The notes beneath the pieces are model-generated. The model was given only the letters and a program-made list of their open reading frames with translations, was not told the origin of the DNA and did not search any database. A stretch of DNA of 64,000 nucleotides from an uncultured Flavobacteriia bacterium. Its GTDB lineage: Bacteria > Bacteroidota > Bacteroidia > Flavobacteriales_D > Crocinitomicaceae. A program made the position numbers and the translations under genes. The stretch spans positions 9,982-73,981 of the forward strand of contig CALJTX010000002.1 in assembly GCA_937975705.1 (NCBI GenBank). The letters run 5' to 3'. Shown piece by piece: positions 34,688 to 43,679 of this stretch (position 1 is its first letter; each line of letters opens with the position of its first letter).

Positions 34688-35871
34688 CCAATCAAAGCCA
34701 ATTTTTTCTAGACCATTTGGGTCAAACGAGTCCGTTTCCTTTTTTGATCGAAGTTGACCGAGCAGAGGGTGCCTACATCTACGATAAAAACGGAAAAGCG
34801 TATCTCGACATGATTGCCGGAGTCGCAGTCAATAACATAGGGCATCGACATCCAAAAGTGGTGGCAGCGCTCAGTGCGCAATTAGAAAAGCACTTACATG
34901 TAATGGTGTACGGTGAATTTATCCAAGATGCCCAGCAAAATTTAGTGCGTCAATTATTGCACGTGCTGCCTTCGGCTTTAGATGGAGTTTATGTAGTCAA
35001 TTCCGGAACAGAAGCCATTGAAGCCGCGCTAAAACTTGCCAAACGCGCAACAGGACGCACAGAATTGGTGGCATTCAAAGGCAGTTACCATGGCAGTACT
35101 CATGGCGCCATGAGTGTTTCTGCCAACGAAATCAAGAAAATTGCATTTCGCCCGCTCTTGCCCGATGTGCGTTTTTTGCCACACAATGAAATTCCAGAAC
35201 TTGCACACATCACAACCCGTACGGCCGGCGTAATCATCGAGACCATTCAAGGTGATGCCGGGGTGCGACGGCCTTCGGCCGCCTTCATGCAAGCGCTGCG
35301 CGCGCGTTGCACCGAAGTTGGCGCCTTGCTCATATTTGATGAAATCCAATGCGGCATGGGCCGCGCTGGGAGCATGTTTGCTTTCGAACAATTTGACGTG
35401 GTCCCCGATGTACTTACCTTAGGCAAGGCGCTTGGTGGCGGCATGCCAATTGGTGCACTTGTAGCTGCGCAGCAGCACTTGCAACTTTTTACGCATGCGC
35501 CCATGCTCGGGCACATCACCACCTTTGGGGGACACCCCATGGTGTGTGCCGCGGCTGCAGCAACTGTGGAAGTTTTGCGCAGCGAAATTGATTGGGGCTT
35601 GCTCGAAAACCGAGCTGCTGCTTTTGCCGCACAAATTGCTGCGCATCCGGCAGTGTGTGCGCACCGCAGAGTAGGGGCCATGTTTGCATTTGATTTGACT
35701 TCCGCAGATGAAGTCGAAAAAGTAGTAAAATATTGCCTTGAAAACGGGATGCTTACATTTTGGTTTTTATCTCATCCTTATAGTTTTAGGCTTTCTCCAC
35801 CCTTGAATTTAGGTCAAGAAGATTGGGATTTAGCGGCGAAAGTTATTATTTCGGCTTTGGATCGTCTATAG
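34684..35871 (+). CDS. Class III PLP-dependent aminotransferase
   Basis: 395 residues. The PLP lysine is predicted at 248 (TLGKALGGGMP), with NSGTEAIEAALKLA binding the cofactor phosphate and IFDEIQCGMGR contacting the ring. Family members include acetylornithine, 4-aminobutyrate and beta-alanine aminotransferases, and substrate choice is not decidable here. It is translationally coupled to the phosphatase by a 4-nt overlap. An inverted repeat follows its stop codon. Confidence 0.9.
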   Translation: MTNQSQFFLDHLGQTSPFPFLIEVDRAEGAYIYDKNGKAYLDMIAGVAVNNIGHRHPKVVAALSAQLEKHLHVMVYGEFIQDAQQNLVRQLLHVLPSALDGVYVVNSGTEAIEAALKLAKRATGRTELVAFKGSYHGSTHGAMSVSANEIKKIAFRPLLPDVRFLPHNEIPELAHITTRTAGVIIETIQGDAGVRRPSAAFMQALRARCTEVGALLIFDEIQCGMGRAGSMFAFEQFDVVPDVLTLGKALGGGMPIGALVAAQQHLQLFTHAPMLGHITTFGGHPMVCAAAAATVEVLRSEIDWGLLENRAAAFAAQIAAHPAVCAHRRVGAMFAFDLTSADEVEKVVKYCLENGMLTFWFLSHPYSFRLSPPLNLGQEDWDLAAKVIISALDRL

Positions 35872-35896
35872 AAGTGATATTCATGAGCAATCACTT
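35872..35896. promoter_or_regulatory. Inverted repeat overlapping the metF promoter
   Basis: AAGTGAT (35872-35878) and ATCACTT (35890-35896) separated by 11 nt. The right arm touches the -7 element. It could be an operator for metF or a weak end-of-gene hairpin; there is no T-run. Confidence 0.35.
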
Positions 35897-35903
35897 ATCT
35901 TTG
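35896..35903 (+). promoter_or_regulatory. -7 element for metF
   Basis: TATCTTTG, 16 nt before the ATG at 35920, with no TTG at the expected distance. Confidence 0.45.
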
Positions 35904-35919
35904 TACGCTAATTAAAATT

Positions 35920-36870
35920 ATGAAGGTTACCGACCACTTGGCTGCAGCCAAAGACACGCTATTTTCGTTTGAAATTTTACCCCCACTAAAGGGGAAAAGC
36001 ATTGCGTCCATATATGCTGGTATCGATCCGCTCATGGAATTCAAGCCAAAATTCATCAATGTAACGTATCACCGAGAAGAATATGTCTACATCGAGCGCG
36101 AGCACGGCTTACTAGAGAAGAAAGCGGTGCGCAAACGCCCCGGTACAGTAGGCATTTGTGCTGCTATCATGCATAAATACGATGTAGATGCCATTCCTCA
36201 CCTCATTTGTGGCGGTTTCAGCAAAGAAGAAACTGAAAATGCACTCATCGACCTCCATTTTTTAGGAATAGACAACGTTTTGGCTTTGCGTGGCGATGCC
36301 GTGAAGTCCGAAGCCAACTTTAGAGCGCACCCCGAGGGGCATGCTTATGCGGTAGAGCTCATCAATCAAGTACAAGGCATGAACAACGGTTCTTACTTTA
36401 CAGAAGGTCAAGGACAAGATCCTACGCATTTTTGTATTGGTGCTGCCGCTTACCCTGAAAAACACTTTGAGGCCATGAACCTCGAAACAGACTTGCACTA
36501 TCTCAAAGCAAAAGTAGATGCAGGAGCAAGCTACTTAGTCACACAAATGTTTTTTGACAATCAAAAATACTTTGATTTTGTAGCCGCATGCAGAGCTGCT
36601 GGCATACTTGTTCCAATCATTCCAGGCCTGAAGCCCATCAAATCACTTGCGCACATCAGTTTTCTACCTAAGTTCTTTCACATCGATTACCCAACTGAAC
36701 TCTCCAAAGAACTCCTCAAATGCAAAAGCAATGCTGAAGTAGAGCAGCTAGGCATCGAGTGGGGTATTGCCCAATCTAAAGAGCTCAAGGCAGCAGGTGT
36801 TCCTTGTATTCACTACTACACAATGTCAAACTCCACCTCTGTTCGGCAAATTGCCACAGAAGTTTTTTAA
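35920..36870 (+). CDS. metF: 5,10-methylenetetrahydrofolate reductase
   Basis: 316 residues of FAD-dependent TIM barrel. FSFEILPP near the start, the FNVTYH-like INVTYHRE segment, ALRGD near residue 126, AYPEKH and VTQMFFDN are MetF signatures. It makes 5-methyl-THF for methionine synthesis, and no B12 riboswitch or other large leader fits the 49-nt upstream gap. The small exported protein gene follows after 8 nt. Confidence 0.96.
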   Translation: MKVTDHLAAAKDTLFSFEILPPLKGKSIASIYAGIDPLMEFKPKFINVTYHREEYVYIEREHGLLEKKAVRKRPGTVGICAAIMHKYDVDAIPHLICGGFSKEETENALIDLHFLGIDNVLALRGDAVKSEANFRAHPEGHAYAVELINQVQGMNNGSYFTEGQGQDPTHFCIGAAAYPEKHFEAMNLETDLHYLKAKVDAGASYLVTQMFFDNQKYFDFVAACRAAGILVPIIPGLKPIKSLAHISFLPKFFHIDYPTELSKELLKCKSNAEVEQLGIEWGIAQSKELKAAGVPCIHYYTMSNSTSVRQIATEVF

Positions 36871-36878
36871 CTTAGCTC

Positions 36879-37412
36879 ATGAAGTTTTTATTATTGATCA
36901 GCCTGGCTTTCTTTACGCAGTATTTGCGCGCCCAAAATATCAAGCTTACCAACGCTGTGGTGATCACGCAATTCGATAAAGAAGAAGACCGCTATGCGAT
37001 GCAAGCCCTAATGGCCGATATGCTCAAGAGTTATCAAATCAAGGCCCTGCCTCTTATGAATGTACTCAAGCAAGGTGAAGATCCACAACACTTGCTCGAA
37101 GACTCTATTCAAAAAGTACTATTACAAAAAGGTTTTGACACCTACTTAGTGGTGAATGTGCGCGGCTATGACCGCACCTTTAAACCCAGCGAAGACTCCC
37201 AAACATTGGCAGAATTACTCCAAACAACCAGTATTTACCATATTTATCGCGAAGAAGCCACCTCGGTATCTTTTGAGTTTTCAATTTATAAAGGTGGCAA
37301 ACTCGTTTCCAGACAAGTTTTGCGCTGCTCAAATGTCTCTGACCGCGATTCTGTACTCAAAAGATTGCGCAAGCGCCTTCCTAAAAAAGTAATTCCGTCC
37401 TGGATTGCTTAA
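36879..37412 (+). CDS. Small exported protein of unknown function
   Basis: 177 residues with a signal peptide (FLLLISLAFFTQYLRAQ) and a mixed alpha/beta mature part: TNAVVITQFDKEEDRYAMQAL, then GFDTYLVVNVRGYDR. The pattern of an ancient GTP-like or TolB-N-like fold is conceivable, but I recognise no family. It begins 8 nt after metF and is probably on the same transcript, though a functional link to folate metabolism is not obvious. Confidence 0.7.
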   Translation: MKFLLLISLAFFTQYLRAQNIKLTNAVVITQFDKEEDRYAMQALMADMLKSYQIKALPLMNVLKQGEDPQHLLEDSIQKVLLQKGFDTYLVVNVRGYDRTFKPSEDSQTLAELLQTTSIYHIYREEATSVSFEFSIYKGGKLVSRQVLRCSNVSDRDSVLKRLRKRLPKKVIPSWIA

Positions 37413-37431
37413 AGTTCCTGTCTAAGGTTTG

Positions 37432-37454
37432 ACCGCATTAGTTTTCCATGCGGT
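37432..37454. terminator. Weak bidirectional hairpin between convergent genes
   Basis: A 7-bp stem (37432-37438 with 37448-37454), 9-nt loop, followed by ATTGTTT on the plus strand. It spans the stop codon of the minus-strand gene at 37438. Confidence 0.4.
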
Positions 37455-38331
37455 ATTGTTTCTCCATTTCCCGGTCTTCTGGGGTGCTATAGACGCCGCA
37501 TTTAGTTGGTGCTTCGATGAGTTTGATGACCTTAAATTGTGCTTGAATTGGCCAATAAGTTGAGCTGAACCAGTGCACATTGGCATTGAATCCTTGCCAA
37601 GGAGCGAGGGTAACAATCGGGACAGAAACGCCCGGAATGAGGATCCAGGCTTTGTTCAGACGGATGCCAATGCCTATTTGATAATTGAATTGTAGTAAGC
37701 CTGCTGCTAAATTAGGCTGAAAAACCTGAGGCGCTTGGTAGGCGGTAAACTGATCTTGATAGCCAAGTGTGTCTTGACGGATGTGAAAATCGTAATTCAG
37801 TCCCAAACTTTGATCCAAAAAATGCTTGCGTACCTTTACAACGACCTTTTTACCAAAGTAAATGAGGGAGTGCGCACGGATGCTGCCATACAAATAGCCG
37901 GTGCGCAGTTGGCCTTCACCAGTGCTTGTGCTGTAAATCTCACCTAGAGCATTTTGGTTTTCGAGTAGTGTTGTTTCGAGGCCATTGATTTGACGGTATC
38001 CAATTCCCCAATCAAAATAATCCATGATGCGGCTTTTGCCAAGCGCTTTGATTGGCGTGCCCTTCCATTTCGGAAAATGTGCCAAACCAAATTCAGCATA
38101 AAAACCCAATTTGGCCTCGGGTGTAATGGTGAAGTCGCCACGGTCTACCTGATTGACGAAGAGATCTCCGCGCAGCGGTTCGTTCACAAAAGAATAGGTT
38201 GGACCTAATGAAAATTGATAGCCGTGGTTTCTGACTTGGAGGTAGTCATTGCCCTTTTTCTTTGATTTTTCAAAGCCTCCTTGACCCCAAACGAGTGGGG
38301 CAATGAGCAAAAATAAGATGCTGATTCTCAT
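37438..38331 (-). CDS. Putative outer membrane beta-barrel protein coupled to kmo
   Basis: 297 residues: signal peptide ending near VWGQ, then about 250 residues of alternating amphipathic strands (GYQFSLGPTYSFV, LGFYAEFGLAHF, LQFNYQIGIGIRL) as in small outer membrane barrels, and a charged 35-residue tail. No family recognised. Its ATG overlaps the kmo stop (ATGA), so it is translated with the kynurenine enzyme, an unusual partnership between envelope and cytosolic proteins. Confidence 0.72.
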   Translation of the reverse strand: MRISILFLLIAPLVWGQGGFEKSKKKGNDYLQVRNHGYQFSLGPTYSFVNEPLRGDLFVNQVDRGDFTITPEAKLGFYAEFGLAHFPKWKGTPIKALGKSRIMDYFDWGIGYRQINGLETTLLENQNALGEIYSTSTGEGQLRTGYLYGSIRAHSLIYFGKKVVVKVRKHFLDQSLGLNYDFHIRQDTLGYQDQFTAYQAPQVFQPNLAAGLLQFNYQIGIGIRLNKAWILIPGVSVPIVTLAPWQGFNANVHWFSSTYWPIQAQFKVIKLIEAPTKCGVYSTPEDREMEKQYRMEN

Positions 38332-39695
38332 GTTTGGAAATTAAAGGTACTGCATTCATTGAGGATAGCTTGCATCACTTCAGGGCTATCCCAGTTGGTT
38401 TCGATATCGGGTTGGGCCATGATTTGATCCATAATTCCGCGCTGTTTTTTACCTTGTTCATAGGCAACAGAATACGGGATGTTGCTAAAGGTTACTTGGC
38501 TGTACAACGGCAACCATTTGTTTGGATACAATTGGTTGAATTTGGCTTCAATTTTTTTACGCAACAAGAACGCAGGGTCGGCAACGAGGTCGCGCATTTC
38601 GATGTAGTTGTCTAAAGAAAGGTCTTGAAGGGCGTCGCCGTTGGGTTTACGCAGCGGGCTGTATTCGGCCCAAATGGCATCCCAGTCGTGGTTGTGCTTG
38701 AGCATAAGCTCATTGAGTACGCGGCAATCTTCAAAACCTGCATTCATGCCTTGGCCATAAAATGGTACGGTAGCGTGAGCGGCATCACCCATAAGGCCAA
38801 CCTTGCCCGCTGCCCAAGGGTAGCAACGAATGATGGCGAGGTTAGACAGCGGGTGGTCTTCCCATTTGTCGGCGATATCGGGCATGAGGTCGTGGAAATC
38901 GGGGAAGATTGTCCTGAAAAAGCGGTCTACATCTGCTTTTGAGTTGAGTTTGTCAAATGCGAATTCATGGTTTTCATGTGGCATGAAAAGCGTGCAAGTG
39001 AAAGAACCATCTTCGTTGGCTAAAGCGATCATCATGAAACGTCCGCGCGGCCAAATATGTAAGGCGTTCTTATCCATCGGGTAGCTGCCATCAGGTAAAG
39101 CCGGTAATAAGATTTCGCGGTAGCCATCGGCAATGTAGTTTTGGCTATATTGAAAACGGTTGAGTTTCTGCATGGAGTTATAACGCACTGCACTAAAGGC
39201 GCCATCTGCTGCAAAAATAACATCTGCTTTGGCTTCGAAATTTTCGCCAGTTTGTGTATTGCGTAAGTAGGCAATAGCGTTTTGCAAATCAACTCTAAGA
39301 CATTCGGTTTGGTAGTGAATGGTGGCTTTGCCGTGTGTTTCAGCGATGTCCATCATGGTGGCGTTGACCTTTCCGCGCGATACAGAATAGATGGCTTGCC
39401 CTTCTTGTCCGTATTGTTGATAGGTGAGTTTGCCACTGAGGTCGTGCATCATGCGGCCGTGCATCGGAATGGCTATTTTGCGAATTTCGTCGCCCACCCC
39501 TACAGCATCTAGGGCAGTCCAGCCCCTTACAGAAAGTGCTAAGTTGATGGACTTACCTGCACTGATTTCAGCTTTTCGGATATCCGAACGGCGTTCGTAG
39601 ATGGTGACGTTGTAACCTGCTTTTGATAAATATACGGCCCATAATGAACCGACTAAACCTGCACCAATAATGATGGCCTCTCGTTTTTGTGTCAT
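38328..39695 (-). CDS. kmo: Kynurenine 3-monooxygenase
   Basis: About 455 residues from the ATG at 39695; the open frame to 39734 is a non-conserved extension. FAD-binding GAGLVGSLWAVYL lies at the N terminus, with VRGWTALDAVG, then GDAAHATVPFYGQGMNAGFED near residue 315, the second FAD motif. It hydroxylates kynurenine to 3-hydroxykynurenine, upstream of the 3-hydroxyanthranilate dioxygenase at 9801. Eukaryotic-like KMO is frequent in Flavobacteriia making NAD from tryptophan. Confidence 0.95.
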   Translation of the reverse strand: MTQKREAIIIGAGLVGSLWAVYLSKAGYNVTIYERRSDIRKAEISAGKSINLALSVRGWTALDAVGVGDEIRKIAIPMHGRMMHDLSGKLTYQQYGQEGQAIYSVSRGKVNATMMDIAETHGKATIHYQTECLRVDLQNAIAYLRNTQTGENFEAKADVIFAADGAFSAVRYNSMQKLNRFQYSQNYIADGYREILLPALPDGSYPMDKNALHIWPRGRFMMIALANEDGSFTCTLFMPHENHEFAFDKLNSKADVDRFFRTIFPDFHDLMPDIADKWEDHPLSNLAIIRCYPWAAGKVGLMGDAAHATVPFYGQGMNAGFEDCRVLNELMLKHNHDWDAIWAEYSPLRKPNGDALQDLSLDNYIEMRDLVADPAFLLRKKIEAKFNQLYPNKWLPLYSQVTFSNIPYSVAYEQGKKQRGIMDQIMAQPDIETNWDSPEVMQAILNECSTFNFQT

Positions 39696-39731
39696 GTTGT
39701 TTTGCTCTTTGATCCTTAGCTGCTTTATAAA

Positions 39732-39739
39732 CAAAGGTA
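39732..39739 (-). promoter_or_regulatory. -7 element for kmo
   Basis: TACCTTTG on the minus strand, 36 nt before the ATG at 39695, in the gap after queG. Confidence 0.45.
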
Positions 39740-39764
39740 AGCACTAAGGGTTTTCGAAAAACGT

Positions 39765-40697
39765 CTATTGCTGCTTTTTTAAAAACGCGATGTTTCTTTT
39801 TAAGCCAGAAAATTTGGTACGTTTGAGTGCACTCTTTCCGAAGAGCATTTGAAAGCTTTCCTCGGTAAGCGCTTGCCATTCAGAAGAAGCTAGGTTTAAA
39901 AATTCGGGATGGGGTTCAAAAGCAGCCTCTTGCTGGGTTTTAGAAAAGCGATTCCACGGACAAACGTCTTGGCAGATATCACAACCAAAGGCCCAGTTTT
40001 CCATTTTTCCTTTGAAGGCGCTGGGTAAATCTGCATCTTTCAATTCGATGGTCAGGTAGGAGATGCATTTGGAGGCATCGATGAGATAGGGAGTGGCCAG
40101 CGCGTCGGTTGGGCAGGCATCTGTACAGCGTGTGCACGTGCCACAGTAATCTTTGATGGGGCCGTCTGGGCTCAGTTCTAAGTCGACAAAAAGTTCCGCA
40201 ATAAAGAAAAAGCTGCCGTTTTTGGGATCAATAAGATTGGTGTTTTTGCCCATCCAGCCCAAACCGGCTTTTTTGGCCCAAACTTTATCCATAACTGGTG
40301 CTGAATCTACAAAGGCCCTTCCTTGGATATCGCCGATTTGTTCGCGAAGTACAAAAAGCAATTCTTTCAATTTGTCTTTGATCACGAAATGGTAATCTTG
40401 ACCATAAGCATATTTGGCAATTTGTGGTGCAGTTGGGTCTTGCTGGGTTTTTTCAGGGTAATAGTTCAGCAATAAGGAGATGATGGTTTTGGTGCCCGGC
40501 TCGAGTAAACGCGGGTTTAAGCGTTTGTCAAAATGGTTGGCCATATAAGCCATTTTGCCGTGATAATTTTGCTGGAGCCACTGCTCGAGTCGAGGCGCTT
40601 CTTCTTCGAGAAAGTCTGCTTTTGAAAAGCCGACATGGAAAAAACCAAGTGCTTTGGCCGTATCGGTGATCAGTTTTTTGTACTGGTCGTGTTTCAT
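39765..40697 (-). CDS. queG: Epoxyqueuosine reductase
   Basis: 310 residues with two 4Fe-4S cluster motifs (CGTCTRCTDACPTDAL and CDICQDVCPWN) after an N-terminal cobalamin-binding domain. It reduces epoxyqueuosine to queuosine at position 34 of GUN-anticodon tRNAs and uses a B12 cofactor. It begins one base after the ruvB stop, so the two are probably co-transcribed. Length is slightly shorter than E. coli QueG, which has a C-terminal HEAT extension. Confidence 0.95.
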   Translation of the reverse strand: MKHDQYKKLITDTAKALGFFHVGFSKADFLEEEAPRLEQWLQQNYHGKMAYMANHFDKRLNPRLLEPGTKTIISLLLNYYPEKTQQDPTAPQIAKYAYGQDYHFVIKDKLKELLFVLREQIGDIQGRAFVDSAPVMDKVWAKKAGLGWMGKNTNLIDPKNGSFFFIAELFVDLELSPDGPIKDYCGTCTRCTDACPTDALATPYLIDASKCISYLTIELKDADLPSAFKGKMENWAFGCDICQDVCPWNRFSKTQQEAAFEPHPEFLNLASSEWQALTEESFQMLFGKSALKRTKFSGLKRNIAFLKKQQ

Positions 40698-40698
40698 G

Positions 40699-41721
40699 TC
40701 AGAATAAGCCGCCTTGTGCCCAACCGAGGTCTCTGCCGAGGTGTTTGTAGCTTTTTTCAGTGGCTTTTCGCCCGCGCGGCGTGCGCATGAGAAAGCCCTC
40801 TTGAATCAGAAATGGTTCATAGACTTCTTCTAAGGTACCGGCGTTTTCGCCAATAGCTGTGGCAATAGTGCTGAGCCCAACAGGGCCGCCGTTGAATTTG
40901 TCAATGAGCACTTTGAGGATGCGCAAGTCCATGTCGTCTAGGCCATTGGAATCTACGTTGAGTGCTTTGAGTGCAATTTCGGTGATGTCGTCGTCTATGC
41001 GGCCCGAACCTTTGATTTGAGCAAAATCGCGCACGCGTCTAAGCAGTGCGTTGGCAATGCGGGGTGTGCCCCGACTGCGGCTGGCGATTTTGAAGGCGGC
41101 GCTTTCCTCGATGCCAATGTGTAACAGCGAAGCGGAACGTTCCACGATAGCGGTGAGCGTTTTGGAATCGTAGTATTCTAGCCGCGCATTGATGCCAAAA
41201 CGGGCGCGCAGCGGAGAGGTAAGCAAGCCCGAGCGCGTAGTGGCGCCAATGAGCGTAAAAGGATTGAGATTGATTTGAATACTGCGCGCGTTGGCCCCGG
41301 AATCGAGCATGATGTCGATGACGTAGTCTTCCATGGCGGAGTATAGGTATTCTTCAATGACCGGGCTGAGGCGGTGGATTTCGTCGATAAAAAGCACATC
41401 ACCTTCGCCAAGATTGGTAAGGAGCCCTGCGAGGTCTCCGGCTTTATCTAGGACGGGGCCAGAGGTTACTTTGAACCCAACACCGAGTTCATTGGCAATA
41501 ATGTTGGCGAGCGTTGTTTTGCCAAGGCCAGGAGGGCCGTGGAGCAAGACGTGATCGAGTGGTTCTTTTCGGAACTGAGCTGCACGCACAAATACTTCAA
41601 GATTTTCTACCACGGCAGGCTGACCCGCAAAATCTTGTAAAGATTTGGGCCGTAAGACCTTATCAATTTCTTGTTCGTTTTGGCCTGTTGTTTCTTCTCG
41701 GTAGTCGAATGAATCCTCCAT
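40699..41721 (-). CDS. ruvB: Holliday junction branch migration ATPase RuvB
   Basis: 340 residues: Walker A GPPGLGKT (62-69), Walker B FIDEIH (111-116), sensor/arginine-finger region GATTRSGLLTSPLRARFG, and a C-terminal winged helix (GFLMRTPRGRKAT). With RuvA it drives Holliday junction migration. A -7 element lies 6 nt upstream of its ATG. ruvA and ruvC are not in this window. Confidence 0.97.
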   Translation of the reverse strand: MEDSFDYREETTGQNEQEIDKVLRPKSLQDFAGQPAVVENLEVFVRAAQFRKEPLDHVLLHGPPGLGKTTLANIIANELGVGFKVTSGPVLDKAGDLAGLLTNLGEGDVLFIDEIHRLSPVIEEYLYSAMEDYVIDIMLDSGANARSIQINLNPFTLIGATTRSGLLTSPLRARFGINARLEYYDSKTLTAIVERSASLLHIGIEESAAFKIASRSRGTPRIANALLRRVRDFAQIKGSGRIDDDITEIALKALNVDSNGLDDMDLRILKVLIDKFNGGPVGLSTIATAIGENAGTLEEVYEPFLIQEGFLMRTPRGRKATEKSYKHLGRDLGWAQGGLF

Positions 41722-41727
41722 GTCTTA

Positions 41728-41735
41728 CAAAAATA
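41728..41735 (-). promoter_or_regulatory. -7 element for ruvB-queG, near-leaderless
   Basis: TATTTTTG on the minus strand ends 6 nt before the ruvB ATG. No TTG lies at the usual spacing. Confidence 0.45.
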
Positions 41736-41753
41736 ACAATTTGTAGGTGTGGG

Positions 41754-42431
41754 TTAGCGCCAGGTGGCAAGTAATTGCCCAAGGTCGGTAAATTCAAAAT
41801 CGGCAACGGCCAAACGCGGGTTCGGAAAGTGTGTTTTTTCGGGAATACAACAGACTTTCATTTTGGCTGCGAGCCCTGCAATGACGCCATTGAACGAATC
41901 TTCAATGACCAAACATCTTTGGTTTTGCACGCCTAGTGCTTCGGCAACCTTAGTGAAGACACCCGGGTGCGGTTTGCCATAAGGCTCAAATTCAGCAGAA
42001 TACGTGAAATCAAAATAATGCGCAATTTCTAAACTTTTCAATACAGTTTCAATCAGCTTTTGAGAAGAAGAGGTCGCTAGACCAATTTTTTGTGGTGCTG
42101 CCTGAAGAAAAGCGAGCATGTCCAAAACGCCTGGCAATGGTTGCGGATTTTGCTCAATGAGTGAGATGAGTTTGTGGATGATTTGGTCCTCTACAATTTG
42201 AAGGTCTTGGAGCCCCCAGTTTTCGTGGGCATTCCAAAATGCAATAACTTCATCGATGCGTAGCCCAACTGTTTTCTGAAAATCTTGGTGTGTGAGCGTA
42301 GATCCGTACTGGCCAAAAACAAACTCCATCGCAATTTTCCATAGCGGTTCTGAATCGATCAGGACGCCATCCATATCAAAGATAATGGCATCAAAATCAG
42401 TGAGCTGAGGTTCTGGTTTAGGGTTGGTCAT
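41754..42431 (-). CDS. HAD-superfamily phosphatase (hexitol phosphatase HxpB-like)
   Basis: 225 residues: motif I FDMDGVLIDSEP near residue 17, a helical cap domain, motif II ATSSSQK, and motifs III/IV KPHPGVF and VIEDSFNG. This subfamily I HAD with the DxDGxLxDSEP core resembles YniC/HxpB (2-deoxyglucose-6-P or hexitol-P phosphatases) and beta-phosphoglucomutases; phosphatase is more likely by cap form. Its start overlaps the CNNM/CBS gene by 14 nt. Confidence 0.88.
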   Translation of the reverse strand: MTNPKPEPQLTDFDAIIFDMDGVLIDSEPLWKIAMEFVFGQYGSTLTHQDFQKTVGLRIDEVIAFWNAHENWGLQDLQIVEDQIIHKLISLIEQNPQPLPGVLDMLAFLQAAPQKIGLATSSSQKLIETVLKSLEIAHYFDFTYSAEFEPYGKPHPGVFTKVAEALGVQNQRCLVIEDSFNGVIAGLAAKMKVCCIPEKTHFPNPRLAVADFEFTDLGQLLATWR

Positions 42432-43674
42432 GGTAAAAACGGATGGTTTCGATTTTGCGCTCGCTCATTTTTTCGACGATCAAGCGGTAGTTTCCGAAGT
42501 GTACTTGGTCGCCTTCTGCCGGGAGTCTTTCTAAATGGCTCAGGATGAGGCCGGCTAGCGTATCGTAAGACTCAGATTCGCGCAAATGAAAACCGTATTG
42601 TTCGTTGAGGTAATCGATGTCGATGCGTGCAGAAAACAAGAATTCGGTAGGGGATAGTTGTTGTTCAGTGAGGGCTTCTTTGTCGTGTTCATCTTGGATT
42701 TCGCCAAAGATTTCCTCAATGACATCCTCTAAGGTAATGATGCCCGCCGTACCCCCGTATTCATCGGTGACCACCGCAAAATTACCCACTTGATTGGTGA
42801 ATTTTTCAAGCAGTTCTTTGCCACTCATAACGGTCGGAACAAACGAAATTGGTTTTAAAATTTGCTTGATGGAGGCTGGCTTTTTGAAAAGGTCAAAAGA
42901 ATGGATGTAACCGATTATGTTGTCGATGTCGTCGCGGTAAATGATCAGTTTAGACAAGCCTTTGGAGGTCATGAGCGCCTTTGCTTCTTCGATCGGATCT
43001 TGGATATCTACGGCAATAATTTCGGGTCTTGGAATCATGCAGTCGCGGGCTTTTACTTTGGAGAAGTCCAAGGCATTGCGCAACAGGAGCATGTCGTTGC
43101 CGAGTTCTTCTTCGTCGGTCAGTTGCGCACTGAGTTCATCGACGTAATTTTCGAGATCAACCTTTGAAAAAACGCGTTGTTGTTCTTTTTCAACGCCCAA
43201 AAGCTTTAGAAAAGCGCTGCTAATCAATACGATCATTTGCGTTGGCAGGTACAGTATAACGTACATGGCAAGGAGCGCAAAAAGTCCGAGGTCCAGGGCT
43301 TTGTTGGGGTTGAGTTGTACAAGCGCTTTTGGAAGGAATTCTGCGGTAATCAGGACCAACAAGGTGGACAAAATGGTTTGTAAGATCAGCAGTAAACCTT
43401 GGTCGTCAAAGCCTAATTGTTCTAGGAGCGGACTGAGCTTTGCACCTGCAGCAATTCCGTAAACAACCAGCGCAACGTTGTTACCAAGCAATAAGAGGGC
43501 AATCATGTTGCTCTCTTTTCGGTAAAAAAGCCCTAGGATTTTGGCTTGTAAGGAGTTGTTTTTTTTGAGGACTTCAATGCGCAAGCGATTGGCAGAAATA
43601 TAGGCCAACTCCATTGCAGAAAAGAATGCCGAGCAAATCAGTGAACAGATGATCAGCACAAAATTGAAATCCAT
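42418..43674 (-). CDS. CNNM-domain / CBS-pair / CorC-HlyC protein (hemolysin-family)
   Basis: 418 residues: a CNNM transmembrane domain with three to four helices (about residues 1-160), a CBS pair (about 200-330, VKARDCMIPRPEIIAVD...DEYGGTAGIITLEDVIEEI), and a C-terminal transporter-associated domain. Family members are Mg/Co efflux (CorC-like) or GldE. The gliding protein GldE has this architecture, but in known gliders it sits beside gldD and ssb, which are absent here, so I keep the general name. Confidence 0.88.
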   Translation of the reverse strand: MDFNFVLIICSLICSAFFSAMELAYISANRLRIEVLKKNNSLQAKILGLFYRKESNMIALLLLGNNVALVVYGIAAGAKLSPLLEQLGFDDQGLLLILQTILSTLLVLITAEFLPKALVQLNPNKALDLGLFALLAMYVILYLPTQMIVLISSAFLKLLGVEKEQQRVFSKVDLENYVDELSAQLTDEEELGNDMLLLRNALDFSKVKARDCMIPRPEIIAVDIQDPIEEAKALMTSKGLSKLIIYRDDIDNIIGYIHSFDLFKKPASIKQILKPISFVPTVMSGKELLEKFTNQVGNFAVVTDEYGGTAGIITLEDVIEEIFGEIQDEHDKEALTEQQLSPTEFLFSARIDIDYLNEQYGFHLRESESYDTLAGLILSHLERLPAEGDQVHFGNYRLIVEKMSERKIETIRFYHDQP

Positions 43675-43679
43675 GGGGT

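Noticed and set aside
35872..35919. Cobalamin or SAM riboswitch upstream of metF
   Set aside because: The 49-nt gap is too short for a cobalamin riboswitch and shows no recognisable SAM-binding core; only the small inverted repeat is visible.
42418..43674. Naming the CNNM/CBS protein GldE
   Set aside because: The architecture fits GldE, but the expected neighbours gldD and ssb are absent, so the specific name is not supported.
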